64,000 bases of DNA, from NCBI GenBank assembly GCA_963824475.1, contig CAWGPR010000012.1, positions 620,001-684,000 on the forward strand, in the 5' to 3' direction. This document shows positions 9,071 through 23,009 of the stretch, piece by piece. Below the pieces are notes generated by a model. The model was not told the origin of the DNA. It did not search any database and saw only the letters and a list, made by a program, of their open reading frames with translations. Both the position numbers and the translations under genes were made by a program. This DNA comes from Roseiarcus sp963824475. GTDB taxonomy: Bacteria > Pseudomonadota > Alphaproteobacteria > Rhizobiales > Beijerinckiaceae. Position 1 is the first letter of the stretch. Every line of letters starts with the position of its first letter.

Positions 9071-10471
9071 TCAGTGCTGGAGCGCCTTCACGATCGCGTC
9101 GGTCATCTTCTTCGCGTCGCCGAACAGCATCAGCGTATTGTCGCGAAAGAACAGTTCGTTGTCGACGCCGGCGTAGCCCGAGCCCATGCCGCGCTTGACG
9201 AACAAGACCGTCTTCGCCTTGTCGACGTCGAGGACCGGCATGCCGTAGATGGGTGACTTGGGATCGGTTTTAGCGGCCGGATTGGTGACGTCGTTGGCGC
9301 CGATGACATAAGCGACGTCTGCTTGCGGGAACTCGCTGTTGATGTCCTCGAGCTCGAACACTTCGTCGTAAGGGACGTTCGCCTCGGCGAGGAGCACGTT
9401 CATGTGGCCCGGCATGCGGCCAGCGACGGGATGGATCGCGTATTTGACCTCGACGCCGTTCTTCTTGAGCGAATCCGCCATCTCGCGGAGAGAGTGCTGC
9501 GCCTGCGCAACCGCCATGCCGTAGCCGGGTACGATGATCACCTTCGATGCGTTCTTCATCATGAAGGCGGCGTCCTCGGCCGAGCCCTGCTTGACCGGAC
9601 GGGTCTCCTTTGCGCCGGCGGGTCCAGCGACCTCGCCGCCCCAGCCTCCGAGGATGACCGATATGAAGGACCGGTTCATGCCCTTGCACATGATGTAGGA
9701 CAGGATCGCGCCCGAGGAGCCGACCAGCGCGCCGGTGATGATGAGCGCCAGATTGCCGAGCGTGAAGCCGATGCCCGCGGCCGCCCAGCCGGAATAGGAA
9801 TTGAGCATCGAGATGACGACCGGCATGTCGGCGCCGCCGATCGGAATGATGAGCAGGATACCCAGCGCGAGCGAGACGAGCGCGATGAGCCAGAAGAACG
9901 CCGGCGCCTGGGTGGCGTAGAAAAGCGCGATCAAGAGGACGAGCGCGACGCCGAGCCCGCCGTTGATGAAGTGGCGTTGCGGCAAAAGGATCGGCGCGCC
10001 GGACATGCGGCCGTCAAGCTTGAGGAAGGCGATGATCGAGCCCGTGAAGGTCACCGCGCCGATCGCAAGCCCGAGCGACATCTCGATGATGCTGCCGGGG
10101 TGGATGATGTCGCCCTCCTCGATGCCGAAGGCCTCGGGCGCATAGAACGCTCCGGCGGCGACCAGCACCGCCGCCAGGCCGACCAGCGAATGGAACATCG
10201 CCACCAGCTGCGGCATCGCCGTCATCGCGATGGTGCGGGCGCGCCAGACGCCAATCGAGCCGCCGATGGCGACGCCGAGGATGATGAGGACCCATGAGAG
10301 CGCGCTCGACGGTGGGCGAAGCGCGAGCGTCGTCAGGACGGCGACGCCCATGCCGATCATGCCGAAGCGATTGCCCTGGCGCGAGGTCGCGGGCGACGAT
10401 AGCCCTCGCAACGCCAGAATGAACAAAATGCCGGAGGCGAGATAGAGCAGGGCGGCGAGGTTGGCGTTCAC
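9071..10471 (-). CDS. pntB: NAD(P) transhydrogenase subunit beta
   Basis: Membrane and NADP(H)-binding subunit of the proton-translocating transhydrogenase, which uses the proton gradient to drive hydride transfer from NADH to NADP+. 466 residues: about nine membrane helices in the first 270, then the soluble dIII NADP domain containing VPGYGMAVAQAQ and YVIGANDVTNPAA. The gene follows pntAB with a 5-bp gap. The full set is pntAA-pntAB-pntB, all on the minus strand. Confidence 0.96.
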   Translation of the reverse strand: MNANLAALLYLASGILFILALRGLSSPATSRQGNRFGMIGMGVAVLTTLALRPPSSALSWVLIILGVAIGGSIGVWRARTIAMTAMPQLVAMFHSLVGLAAVLVAAGAFYAPEAFGIEEGDIIHPGSIIEMSLGLAIGAVTFTGSIIAFLKLDGRMSGAPILLPQRHFINGGLGVALVLLIALFYATQAPAFFWLIALVSLALGILLIIPIGGADMPVVISMLNSYSGWAAAGIGFTLGNLALIITGALVGSSGAILSYIMCKGMNRSFISVILGGWGGEVAGPAGAKETRPVKQGSAEDAAFMMKNASKVIIVPGYGMAVAQAQHSLREMADSLKKNGVEVKYAIHPVAGRMPGHMNVLLAEANVPYDEVFELEDINSEFPQADVAYVIGANDVTNPAAKTDPKSPIYGMPVLDVDKAKTVLFVKRGMGSGYAGVDNELFFRDNTLMLFGDAKKMTDAIVKALQH

Positions 10472-10476
10472 CGGCG

Positions 10477-10899
10477 TCAGCCCTTCTTCTTGTACATCGC
10501 CAGCATGCGCTCGGTGACCAGGAAGCCGCCGAAAATGTTGACCGAGGCGAGGATGAGGGCGATGAAGCCGACGAAGCGCGCGAACACCGAGCCGCTGTCG
10601 ACCGCCGCGACCCCGACCGACAACAGGGCGCCGACGACGATGACCGAGGAAATGGCGTTGGTCTCGGACATGAGCGGCGTATGCAGCGCCGGCGTTACCG
10701 ACCAGACCACGTAGTAGCCGACGAATACCGCCAGAGCGAAAATCGCGAGCCTGAACACGAACGGATCAATCGCGCCGCCGGAGGCGGCGTGCCCGGCCGC
10801 TGCGAGCTGGTCGCTATAGGCCTGCGCGGCTTGGGCCGCCTGCCGCGCGGCGTCTGCGGCTGCTCGTAGTTTTTCAATCGCGGCGTCGAGGTTGTCCAT
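10477..10899 (-). CDS. pntAB: NAD(P) transhydrogenase subunit alpha, part 2
   Basis: Small membrane subunit equal to the C-terminal transmembrane part of E. coli PntA; split alpha subunits are usual in alphaproteobacteria. 140 residues with an Ala-rich N-terminal helix (AADAARQAAQAAQAYSDQ) followed by three or four hydrophobic helices (PFVFRLAIFALAVFVGYYVVW; ISSVIVVGALLSVG). It sits 34 bp downstream of pntAA and 5 bp upstream of pntB. Confidence 0.93.
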   Translation of the reverse strand: MDNLDAAIEKLRAAADAARQAAQAAQAYSDQLAAAGHAASGGAIDPFVFRLAIFALAVFVGYYVVWSVTPALHTPLMSETNAISSVIVVGALLSVGVAAVDSGSVFARFVGFIALILASVNIFGGFLVTERMLAMYKKKG

Positions 10900-10933
10900 C
10901 GGGATCTCCGGCGCTCAAAGAGCGGGCAAGCAT

Positions 10934-12061
10934 TTATTGGGGCGTGAAGTTGGGATGAACGATTGCGCCACCGCGAGTCAGGCACGTCGCCTTCACCAGC
11001 TCGTCGTCCCAATTGACCGCGAGCGACTTGGACGCTTTGTCGATCAGCGTCTCGGCGAAGGCGTAAAGATTGCGCGCATAGAGCGCCGAGGCTGAGGCGG
11101 GGATCCGCGTGACGTTGGAATAGCCGACGATCTTGACGCCGTTGTCGCTGAACGCCAATTCGCCGGGCCTGGAGAGCTCGCAATTTCCTCCGCGCTCGAC
11201 GGCGAGGTCAACGATGACCGAGCCGGCGCGCATCGACTTGACCATATCGGCGCTGACGAGGCGCGGCGCTGGGCGGCCCGGGATCAGCGCGGTGGTGACG
11301 ACAATGTCCTGCTTGGCGATATGCGCGGCGATGAGTTCGGCTTGCTTCGCCTTGTAGGCGTCCGACATTTCCTTTGCGTAGCCGCCCGCGGTCTCGGCCT
11401 GCTTGAACTCCTCGTCCTCGACGGCGACGAATTTCGCCCCGAGCGACTCGACCTGCTCCTTGGTCGCAGGACGCACGTCGGTCGCCGTGACCACCGCGCC
11501 CAGGCGCCGGCCGGTGGCGATCGCCTGCAGGCCGGCGACGCCGACGCCCATGACGAACAGCTTCGCGCCCGGGACCGTGCCGGCGGGGGTCATCATCATC
11601 GGCATCGCCCGGCCATATTCGGCTGCCGCGTCGATCACAGCCCGGTATCCGGCGAGATTGGCCTGGCTCGACAGCACGTCCATAACCTGAGCGCGGGTTA
11701 TGCGCGGCAAGAGCTCCATCGCGAAGGCTGCGATCCCAGCCTTCGCCATCGCCTCGATCGCCTCGCGATGGCCATAAGGGTCCATCGTCGCGATGACGAG
11801 CGCGTCGTGTTTGACAAAGCCAAGCTCAGACGCGCTTGGCCGGCGAACCTTCAAGATCACATCTGCGCCGAGCGCTTGATCCGCGTCGACAAGCCGCGCG
11901 CCCGCCGACTGATACTCGGCGTCCGGAAATCCGGCCTTAACGCCCGCGCCGTGCTCGACTGCGACTTCCGCCCCCAGTCCGACGAATTTCTTCACCGTCT
12001 CGGGCGTTGCCGCGACGCGGGTTTCAGCGGGGTCCGTTTCGGCCGGAACTCCGATCAGCAT
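10934..12061 (-). CDS. pntAA: NAD(P) transhydrogenase subunit alpha, part 1
   Basis: Soluble NAD(H)-binding domain (dI) of the transhydrogenase. About 375 residues, with the AlaDH/PNT N-terminal domain (GVPAETDPAETRVAATPE) and the Rossmann motif GVGVAGLQAIATGRRLGA. An alternative TTG start eight codons upstream exists, but the ATG at 12061 has GGGGAAGG four bases before it and gives MLIGVPAETDPAE, the usual family N-terminus. First gene of the pnt operon; about 170 bp separate it from the divergent NTF2-like gene, so its promoter lies there. Confidence 0.95.
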   Translation of the reverse strand: MLIGVPAETDPAETRVAATPETVKKFVGLGAEVAVEHGAGVKAGFPDAEYQSAGARLVDADQALGADVILKVRRPSASELGFVKHDALVIATMDPYGHREAIEAMAKAGIAAFAMELLPRITRAQVMDVLSSQANLAGYRAVIDAAAEYGRAMPMMMTPAGTVPGAKLFVMGVGVAGLQAIATGRRLGAVVTATDVRPATKEQVESLGAKFVAVEDEEFKQAETAGGYAKEMSDAYKAKQAELIAAHIAKQDIVVTTALIPGRPAPRLVSADMVKSMRAGSVIVDLAVERGGNCELSRPGELAFSDNGVKIVGYSNVTRIPASASALYARNLYAFAETLIDKASKSLAVNWDDELVKATCLTRGGAIVHPNFTPQ

Positions 12062-12228
12062 GAGACCTTCCCCCGCGAGCGCCAAGCTTCATGAGACGGC
12101 CGACCGGCCTTTTGGCCGCCGCTTGCGAACGAAGCCGCGAGCCGTTTTCGCGCCGCGACAGCCTTAGAGCATTGGCTCTCGCGCCGCAACGCGAGTAACG
12201 TCGAACGTTAGCAGGAGCGGAACGCAAA

Positions 12229-12630
12229 ATGGCGACCGGGAGAGAGGTTCTCGAACACGCATTCCGTGAAACGGCGAACGGAAACGGGCGCCCGTTCGTC
12301 GACATGCTGGCCGATGACGTCGAATGGTCGATCCTCGGGTCGACCGAATGGTCGGAAACCTTCCGAGGGAAAAGCAGCGTCATCGCCGATCTGCTCCGTC
12401 CTTTGGCGGAGCAGTTCGACGGCCCGAACACCGTCGAGGCGACACGCTTCATCGCGGAAGGGAACTTGGTCGCGGTGGAGGGCCGAAATCTCAGTGTGAC
12501 CAAGCGCGGTCCGGCCTATCCCAACCGCTATTGCTGGATCTTCGAGATGCGGGACGGGAAAGCGGTTCGCATCACCGAATATTGCGATACGGCGCTCGTC
12601 CAGAATGTCCTCGTTCGCTCCCGAAAGTGA
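12229..12630 (+). CDS. NTF2-like (SnoaL-type) fold protein
   Basis: Small alpha+beta barrel protein of the nuclear transport factor 2/ketosteroid-isomerase-like superfamily, 133 residues. Visible features are the N-terminal helix with an acidic patch (FVDMLADDVEWSILG), WSETFRGKSSV and the C-terminal strand pair YCWIFEMRDGKAVRITEYCDTA. Such proteins may be isomerases, dehydratases or stress proteins; the sequence does not choose. It is monocistronic, between pntAA (divergent) and the fliJ-like gene (convergent, 10 bp apart). Confidence 0.8.
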   Translation: MATGREVLEHAFRETANGNGRPFVDMLADDVEWSILGSTEWSETFRGKSSVIADLLRPLAEQFDGPNTVEATRFIAEGNLVAVEGRNLSVTKRGPAYPNRYCWIFEMRDGKAVRITEYCDTALVQNVLVRSRK

Positions 12631-12640
12631 ACGGCCGCCT

Positions 12641-13009
12641 TCAGGCCCGCGCCACGGCTTCGGCCAAGCGATCGTTGGTCTTGTCGCGCACTTCCAGCGT
12701 CTCGAATTTGAGGAGTTCAGCCTCAGCCTCCTCTTGCGCCGCCTTTGCGTCTTCGATTTGACCCAAGAGCTCCGCAATCGAGCTCTTGAGATTGTCGCGT
12801 CTGACCGACGTCGCCCGGGCGTAGGTCGGATAGGCGAAATGGGTGGGGTCGGAGATGCCGGCGCGCTTCTCTTCGTTGGCGATCTCGCGATCAAGGTCGC
12901 CAATCATGCGCGTAAACTCGGCCACCATCATCTCGATCTGCCGAACCCGGCGGCGCTTCTCCTCAAGTTGAAAGCGCTTCAGTCGGATAAGCGTGTCCCG
13001 CGACTTCAT
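12641..13009 (-). CDS. fliJ: FliJ-like flagellar export chaperone
   Basis: Coiled-coil protein of about 122 residues, rich in Glu, Lys, Arg and Ala, of the size and pattern of the FliJ general chaperone that feeds substrates to the flagellar type III ATPase FliI. It begins MKSRDTLIRLKRFQLEEKRRR, with AGGAG ten bases upstream; a start seven codons earlier is open but lacks this signal. A fliJ-type gene divergent from ctrA is a common arrangement in Hyphomicrobiales and supports the call. No other flagellar gene is in the window. Coiled-coil proteins are easily confused, hence moderate confidence. Confidence 0.72.
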   Translation of the reverse strand: MKSRDTLIRLKRFQLEEKRRRVRQIEMMVAEFTRMIGDLDREIANEEKRAGISDPTHFAYPTYARATSVRRDNLKSSIAELLGQIEDAKAAQEEAEAELLKFETLEVRDKTNDRLAEAVARA

Positions 13010-13588
13010 TCCGGCGCACTCCTTAAACAAATCTCAACGCGAGAGGACGTCGCCGTCCTCTGATCACGACTACGAGACGGCTGGACGATGCATGATGAAG
13101 GTTTCTCCTTTCTTACGTCAGGAGACGACGGGCACGGCCGGGTTGAGCGCCGAAGGCGATATGCGCTGCGGGACAAAGCGGCGAAAGTTGGCGCACGGCT
13201 TCCCGCGTTAGCAGTTCATTTACGCGGGTCGTTAACAATTGGTCTGGGCGTCGGGCGGACAGAGGGGGATATTTCCTCGCGATATTCCACAAGCGCGACA
13301 CAGCATTTTAGCCAGATCGCCGAACCGCGAGTCCTACGAATCTGTTAGGGCGGTTTGTTGATGCGACGCGTTAATTTTTATTCTGACCAAATACCATTTC
13401 TTATCAAATTGTTACTAATATCATTCTGGAGGCGGTCAGGGGACTTGCGCAAATGAATCAGGGTTTGTTAACCAATGCCGGTCAGTGTTCAATTCGAATC
13501 GGCCCAAGGTCTCCCGGGCGAGAACTGGGCGTTGAAGCGACGTACATAACCGCGGTCACGAAGCAATGGGCGAGGCGGGGAGCCTAAC
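13010..13588 (+). promoter_or_regulatory. ctrA upstream regulatory region with GANTC cluster
   Basis: A 579-bp AT-richer region between fliJ-like and ctrA. It holds four GANTC sites (13329-13333, 13338-13342, 13455-13459, 13496-13500), the CcrM methylation target that controls ctrA transcription in Caulobacter. It also has several TTAA half-sites, including GTTAAC near 13231 and GTTAACC near 13467, which resemble CtrA half-sites and fit autoregulation. No ORF with coding character is seen. Confidence 0.6.
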
Positions 13589-14290
13589 ATGCGGGTACTT
13601 TTGATCGAAGACGATACGGCGACCGCGCAGAGCATCGAATTGATGTTGAAGTCGGAGAACTTCAACATTTATGTCACCGACCTTGGTGAAGAGGGCATCG
13701 ACCTCGGCAAGCTCTATGACTACGACATCATCTTGCTTGACCTGAACCTGCCCGACATGTCCGGCTACGAGGTCCTGCGCTCGCTCAGGGTCACCAAGAT
13801 CAAGACCCCGATTTTGATCCTGTCCGGGATGGCCGGCATCGAAGACAAGGTCAAGGGACTTGGCCACGGCGCCGACGATTACCTCACCAAGCCGTTCCAC
13901 AAGGACGAACTCGTCGCCCGGATTCACGCCATCGTGCGCCGGTCAAAGGGACACGCCCAGTCGGTCATCATCACCGGCGACCTTACCGTCAATCTCGATC
14001 AGAAGACGGTTGAAGTCGATGGAGCGCGCGTACATCTGACCGGCAAGGAATATCAGATGCTGGAGCTGCTCTCGCTTCGCAAGGGCACGACGCTGACCAA
14101 GGAGATGTTCCTCAATCATCTCTATGGCGGCATGGACGAGCCGGAGCTCAAGATCATCGACGTTTTCATCTGCAAGCTGCGCAAGAAGCTCGCGACGGCG
14201 TCGAGCGGGCGCAATTATATCGAGACAGTCTGGGGCCGCGGCTACGTCCTGCGCGAGCCGTCGCCGAACGACGACCGCATCCCAGCATAA
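13589..14290 (+). CDS. ctrA: cell cycle response regulator CtrA
   Basis: OmpR-family master regulator of the alphaproteobacterial cell cycle, phosphorylated through CckA-ChpT; it binds TTAA-N7-TTAA to control replication, division and flagellar genes. 233 residues. The receiver domain starts MRVLLIEDDTATAQSIELML and has phospho-acceptor Asp51 in IILLDLNLPDMSGYEV and Lys in DDYLTKPFHKDELVARIHA. The C-terminal winged helix (about 125-222) contains LTGKEYQMLELLSLRKGTTL and the recognition helix KIIDVFICKLRKKL. Near-identical to known CtrA proteins over the receiver domain. Confidence 0.97.
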   Translation: MRVLLIEDDTATAQSIELMLKSENFNIYVTDLGEEGIDLGKLYDYDIILLDLNLPDMSGYEVLRSLRVTKIKTPILILSGMAGIEDKVKGLGHGADDYLTKPFHKDELVARIHAIVRRSKGHAQSVIITGDLTVNLDQKTVEVDGARVHLTGKEYQMLELLSLRKGTTLTKEMFLNHLYGGMDEPELKIIDVFICKLRKKLATASSGRNYIETVWGRGYVLREPSPNDDRIPA

Positions 14291-14318
14291 GGCGCCCGGA
14301 TCGAGGAGACCTCGTCCG

Positions 14319-15737
14319 CTACCGCGGCAGCACCGTCGAGCCCATCAGGACCTCGTCGATCGCCGCCGCGCACTGGCGGCCCTCGCGGATCGCCCAGACA
14401 ACCAGCGATTGGCCGCGCCGCATGTCGCCGCAGGCGAAGACCTTGGCGCGCGAGGAGGCGTACCGGCTCGTGTCTGCTTCGACATTGCCTCGCTTGTCCA
14501 ATGCGACGCCGAGCTCGGCCAGCATGCCGTCCTTGAGCGGCGAGACGAAGCCCATCGCCAGCAGCACGAGATCGGCCTTCAGCGTAAATTCGGTGCCGTC
14601 AATCGGCTTGAACTTCTCGTCGACGCGCGCGCACCTGAGGCCGGTCGCGACGCCGTTCTCGCCCTCGAAGGCGAGCGTGGTCACCGCAAAATCGCGCTCG
14701 GCGCCTTCCTCGTGACTTGACGAGGTACGCAGCTTGAGGGGCCAATTTGGCCATGTAAGGAGCTTGTCCTCGGCCTTGGGAGGCATCGGCATGATCTCAA
14801 GCTGAGTGACCTTGAGAGCTCCCTGGCGGATTGACGTCCCGATGCAGTCCGACCCGGTGTCGCCGCCGCCGATCACCACGACGTGTTTGCCGGCCGCCAG
14901 AATCGGCTCGTTCGTGCCGATCGGCTCGCCGGACACACGCCGGTTCTGCTGAGGCAGGAAGTCCATCGCGAAGTGAACGCCCGCAAGATCGCGGCCGGGC
15001 GCAGGCAGGTCGCGCGGCGCCTCGGCGCCGCCGGCAAGCGCGACTGCATCGTGGCTGTCGAGGATCGCCTGCGCGCTGACCGTATTGCCGACGTGAGCGT
15101 TATAATGGAAGACGACGCCTTCGGCCTCCATCTGCTCGATGCGGCGGTCGACGTGGCGCTTCTCCAGTTTGAAGTCCGGGATGCCATAGCGCAGCAAGCC
15201 GCCCGCCTTCGCCTGCTTCTCGTAGACGTGGACATTGTGGCCGGCGCGCGCGAGCTGCTGAGCGCAAGCGAGACCCGAAGGGCCCGATCCGATGACGGCG
15301 ATCGTCTTCCCGGTCTTTCGGTCAGCGGGCTCCGGCTTCACCCATCCCTCCTCGAAGGCGCGGTCGATGATGGCGCATTCGATCGTCTTGATCGTGACCG
15401 GCGTGTCCTGGAGGTTGAGGGTGCACGAAGCCTCGCAAGGCGCCGGGCAGATGCGGCCAGTGAATTCAGGGAAGTTGTTGGTCGAGAGCAGGTTCCGCGC
15501 CGCCTCCCGCCAATCGCCGCGGTAGGCGAGGTCGTTCCAGTCAGGGATCTGGTTGTTGACCGGACAGCCGATGTGACAATAGGGGATGCCGCAATTCATG
15601 CAGCGCGCCGCTTGATTGCGGGTCGCCTCCTCGCTCAAGGGCAGCACGAACTCGCGATAATGGCGGATTCGGTCGGAGGCCTGCGCATAGCGCCGGTCCG
15701 CGCGATCGATCTCCAAAAATCCCGTGACCTTGCCCAT
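14319..15737 (-). CDS. gltD: glutamate synthase (NADPH) small subunit
   Basis: Supplies electrons from NADPH to GltB for glutamate formation from 2-oxoglutarate and glutamine. About 472 residues. N-terminal cysteine clusters bind two 4Fe-4S centres (CMNCGIPYCHIGCP and CPAPCEASC). They are followed by the FAD-binding GSGPSGLACAQQLARAGH and the NADPH-binding GGGDTGSDCIGTS. A 68-codon open extension upstream is Pro/Arg-rich and rejected; MGKVTGFLEIDRADR at 15737 is the family N-terminus. It lies 200 bp downstream of gltB on the same strand. Confidence 0.95.
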   Translation of the reverse strand: MGKVTGFLEIDRADRRYAQASDRIRHYREFVLPLSEEATRNQAARCMNCGIPYCHIGCPVNNQIPDWNDLAYRGDWREAARNLLSTNNFPEFTGRICPAPCEASCTLNLQDTPVTIKTIECAIIDRAFEEGWVKPEPADRKTGKTIAVIGSGPSGLACAQQLARAGHNVHVYEKQAKAGGLLRYGIPDFKLEKRHVDRRIEQMEAEGVVFHYNAHVGNTVSAQAILDSHDAVALAGGAEAPRDLPAPGRDLAGVHFAMDFLPQQNRRVSGEPIGTNEPILAAGKHVVVIGGGDTGSDCIGTSIRQGALKVTQLEIMPMPPKAEDKLLTWPNWPLKLRTSSSHEEGAERDFAVTTLAFEGENGVATGLRCARVDEKFKPIDGTEFTLKADLVLLAMGFVSPLKDGMLAELGVALDKRGNVEADTSRYASSRAKVFACGDMRRGQSLVVWAIREGRQCAAAIDEVLMGSTVLPR

Positions 15738-15937
15738 CTCGCCACCCCAGAGCCGGGTCGCCGCGCTTGATCCCGCGGGCCGAGCTCCGGACCGCTTCAA
15801 TAAGGCGCCAGCTCCATCTTGCAAGAACTTTGCCGGCCGCTCGGTCGGAGGATGCGGCGACGGACGGTCGACGCCGCCTCGCGAGCGGCCAGAATGCAGG
15901 GGCTCGCGGCGCGCCCCCTCAGACTTCCCGGGTTGCC

Positions 15938-20647
<4,710 letters not shown>

Positions 20648-21014
20648 CTTTCCGCTCCCGGGGCAGTCGCGCACTTGGTGCGACCGTTATTGCGAATTTT
20701 CAGGCGTATCATGGACAAAGGCGGCTGCTAACGTGCAGCCAGAAGGCTTCACGCGTCGGACTTTTTTCGATCCGTCTTTGTCGTTCGGTCCGACAACGCT
20801 TTGAGCCCGTTTTCCTGCTGGCGCCGAAGCCTTAGCCTCGTCGCTCAAAAAATGGTCAGCACAACTGTCCTATTCTGCGACCATGACAGAAATGGATCGT
20901 CGACACAAGCGGTCGGCGCGCAATTTTTTTACCCCTGCCGTCGGGCGCGAGACCGAATTGCCAGGGCCACGCGACTTGGCGCAAATTGTCTGCTCGAATT
21001 GGACGGGAGCGAGC
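20648..21014. other. intergenic region between gltB and threonine aldolase
   Basis: Divergent intergenic region of 367 bp that should carry both promoters. A 44-codon open extension of the aldolase frame falls here but has no aldolase similarity. I see no RNA gene; a weak inverted repeat TCGGAC/GTCCGA (near 20757-20791) is present. Confidence 0.4.
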
Positions 21015-22097
21015 ATGAAATTCGCCAGCGACAACGGCGCCGGAGTGGCGCCGCAGATTCTGGATGCGATCGTGGCGTCATCGCGCATCAACGCGCCTGC
21101 GTATGGCGCCGACGACCACACCGCCCGCGCGCAAGCGCTTCTGAGCGAAACCTTCGAGACTAGGGTCGCCGCTTTCCTGGTGGCGACAGGAACGGCGGCG
21201 AACGCTCTCGCGCTCGCGGCGCTCGTCAACCCCTGGGACGCGGTCTTCTGCCACGAGGAAGCGCATATCCACGACGATGAATGCGGCGCGCCGGAGTTGT
21301 TCACTGGTGGGGCGAAACTGGTCGGAATCGCCGGAGAGGGCGGCAAGATCACTCCAGAAGGCCTGCAGGAGACGTTGGAGAGGTTTCCGCGCGGGCTCGT
21401 GAAGTCTGCGCAGCCGGGCGCGCTGTCACTGTCCCAGGCGACCGAAGCAGGGACAGTCTACGGGGTTAGCGAGGTTTCTGAGCTGAGTTCGATTGCTCAC
21501 CGCAACGGGATCAGCGTGCATATGGACGGGGCGCGCTTGGCCAACGCGCTCATTTCGGCCAAGGCGACGCCGGCCGACATGACGTGGCGGGCCGGGGTCG
21601 ACATCCTCACCCTCGGCGCGACGAAGAACGGCGCGCTCGCTTGCGAAGCCGTCGTGTTTTTCGATCAGGCGCGAGCGAAGAGTTTCGCCTTTCAGCGCAA
21701 GCGTGGCGGCCAAACCTTGTCCAAGGGACGGTTCCTTGGCGCGCAAATGGAGGCCTATCTCGCCGACGCGCTCTGGTTGCGGCTGGCTGAGCGCGCAAAC
21801 GCCTCCGCGCGCCGACTCGCCCACAGCCTCGAGGCGACGCCGGGCGTGCGCCTCGCGTGGCCGACCGAGGCTAACGAAGTCTTTGTCGTCGCGCCGAACG
21901 CAACGGTCGAGCGATGGCGCGCCGGCGGGGCGGCGTTCCATGACTGGAGCACGCGGGCGCTCGCGCCGGAGCGGGCTCCGCGAAGGGGCGAGACGCTGGT
22001 CAGGTTGGTGACCTCGTTCGAAACTGCATCAAGCGAAATTGATCGGCTTATAAGCCTTTGCGCCGAGGTCCGGGACCCCGCCGCAGCGACGCCGTAA
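21015..22097 (+). CDS. low-specificity L-threonine aldolase family
   Basis: PLP enzyme cleaving L-threonine or allo-threonine to glycine and acetaldehyde. About 360 residues. Visible family features are MKFASDNGAGVAPQILDAI at the N-terminus (usually FASDN), the YGADDHTARAQALL segment, substrate-side HIHDDECGAPELFTGGAKL, HMDGARLANAL with the PLP-pyridine Asp, and Lys204 in LGATKNGALACEAV as the Schiff-base lysine. The chosen ATG has GGGAGCGAG before it. Monocistronic; a GC hairpin (22100-22115) follows the stop but lacks a T run. Confidence 0.9.
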   Translation: MKFASDNGAGVAPQILDAIVASSRINAPAYGADDHTARAQALLSETFETRVAAFLVATGTAANALALAALVNPWDAVFCHEEAHIHDDECGAPELFTGGAKLVGIAGEGGKITPEGLQETLERFPRGLVKSAQPGALSLSQATEAGTVYGVSEVSELSSIAHRNGISVHMDGARLANALISAKATPADMTWRAGVDILTLGATKNGALACEAVVFFDQARAKSFAFQRKRGGQTLSKGRFLGAQMEAYLADALWLRLAERANASARRLAHSLEATPGVRLAWPTEANEVFVVAPNATVERWRAGGAAFHDWSTRALAPERAPRRGETLVRLVTSFETASSEIDRLISLCAEVRDPAAATP

Positions 22098-22152
22098 CCG
22101 CGCCGCATTCGGCGCCTCAGATCGTCTTACAGGAACCCTGGAGCGACGAAGC

Positions 22153-22956
22153 ATGACGATCGGAATGAGTGGAGCGCTGCGCCGTTGCTTGGCGAGTTCG
22201 GCGCTCGGTGCGTTCATCGCCTTCGCCTTCGTTCCCGCCGCGACGGCCCAATGGCTGCCGCCGCCTTGGTTCGCCCCGCCTCCGGTCGCGATCGAACGCA
22301 GTCTCGAGGCGCAAGGATATGTGTTGAGAGGGCCGCTCATAGGGCGGTCAGGGGTCTATCTCGCCGACGTCAGCGCCGGCCCTGCGGGTTATCAGCGCCT
22401 CGTCATCGACGCCAGGAACGGACAAATCCTTGAGCGCTTCGTCGCACCCGGCCGAACCTGGGGACCGATGTTGGCCGCCCGCGACGAAGGGTTTGGTGAG
22501 CCGCCGCCCGGGGTCGCCGGACCGCCGCTGAGCGGTGAATTCCCGAACGCGCCTGGGCCCGCCCCGGCGGCGAAATCGGCCCACGGCGCTCGGGCCAACA
22601 TCCAAATTCCCGCGGCCATCAGCCCCTACGACGGCCGGGAAGCGCCGGCCAGCGCGAAGGTGAAGCCCAAGTCCGTTTCGACCGAACGCAGGCCTCAGGC
22701 GACCAAGCCGGCCGCGCCGACCATCAATCCGCCTCTGCCGCCGCCCGCTCCACGCGAAGCGGCGAAAGCGGACGAGGCGACCTCGCCAGCCTCCAAGCCG
22801 GCGGCGAATCACGATTCAGACCAGCCGCGGATCGATTCCAATCCAAGCGAGGTCGACAACGGCCAGCCGGCCGCGCCGCCCGCGGCTCCAGGCTCATCCG
22901 TAGAGGCGAGCGACAAAGCGAAGGTAAGCATCGTCCCTCCGGCGCTGTTCCAGTAG
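22153..22956 (+). CDS. secreted proline-rich protein of unknown function
   Basis: Not assigned to a named family. 267 residues. There is a Sec signal peptide (RRCLASSALGAFIAFAFVPAATAQ). Next comes a small folded segment (about 45-100) with the pattern ERSLEAQGYVLRGP...LVIDARNGQILERF, which resembles a PepSY-like repeat. The rest is a long low-complexity tail rich in Pro, Ala and Lys, probably disordered and periplasmic or wall-associated. It is convergent with hsp20 across a hairpin. Function is not inferable. Confidence 0.7.
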   Translation: MTIGMSGALRRCLASSALGAFIAFAFVPAATAQWLPPPWFAPPPVAIERSLEAQGYVLRGPLIGRSGVYLADVSAGPAGYQRLVIDARNGQILERFVAPGRTWGPMLAARDEGFGEPPPGVAGPPLSGEFPNAPGPAPAAKSAHGARANIQIPAAISPYDGREAPASAKVKPKSVSTERRPQATKPAAPTINPPLPPPAPREAAKADEATSPASKPAANHDSDQPRIDSNPSEVDNGQPAAPPAAPGSSVEASDKAKVSIVPPALFQ

Positions 22957-22958
22957 AC

Positions 22959-22988
22959 GAAAAAAGGGCGCCCCGCTTCGGGCGCCCT
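22959..22988 (-). terminator. rho-independent terminator of hsp20
   Basis: Nine-base-pair hairpin AGGGCGCCC/GGGCGCCCT (22965-22973 and 22980-22988, loop CGCTTC). On the minus strand it is followed by six T residues, which places it as the terminator of the hsp20 gene ending at 23010. Confidence 0.85.
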
Positions 22989-23009
22989 GATCTCGCTGCG
23001 CTGCTGGCT

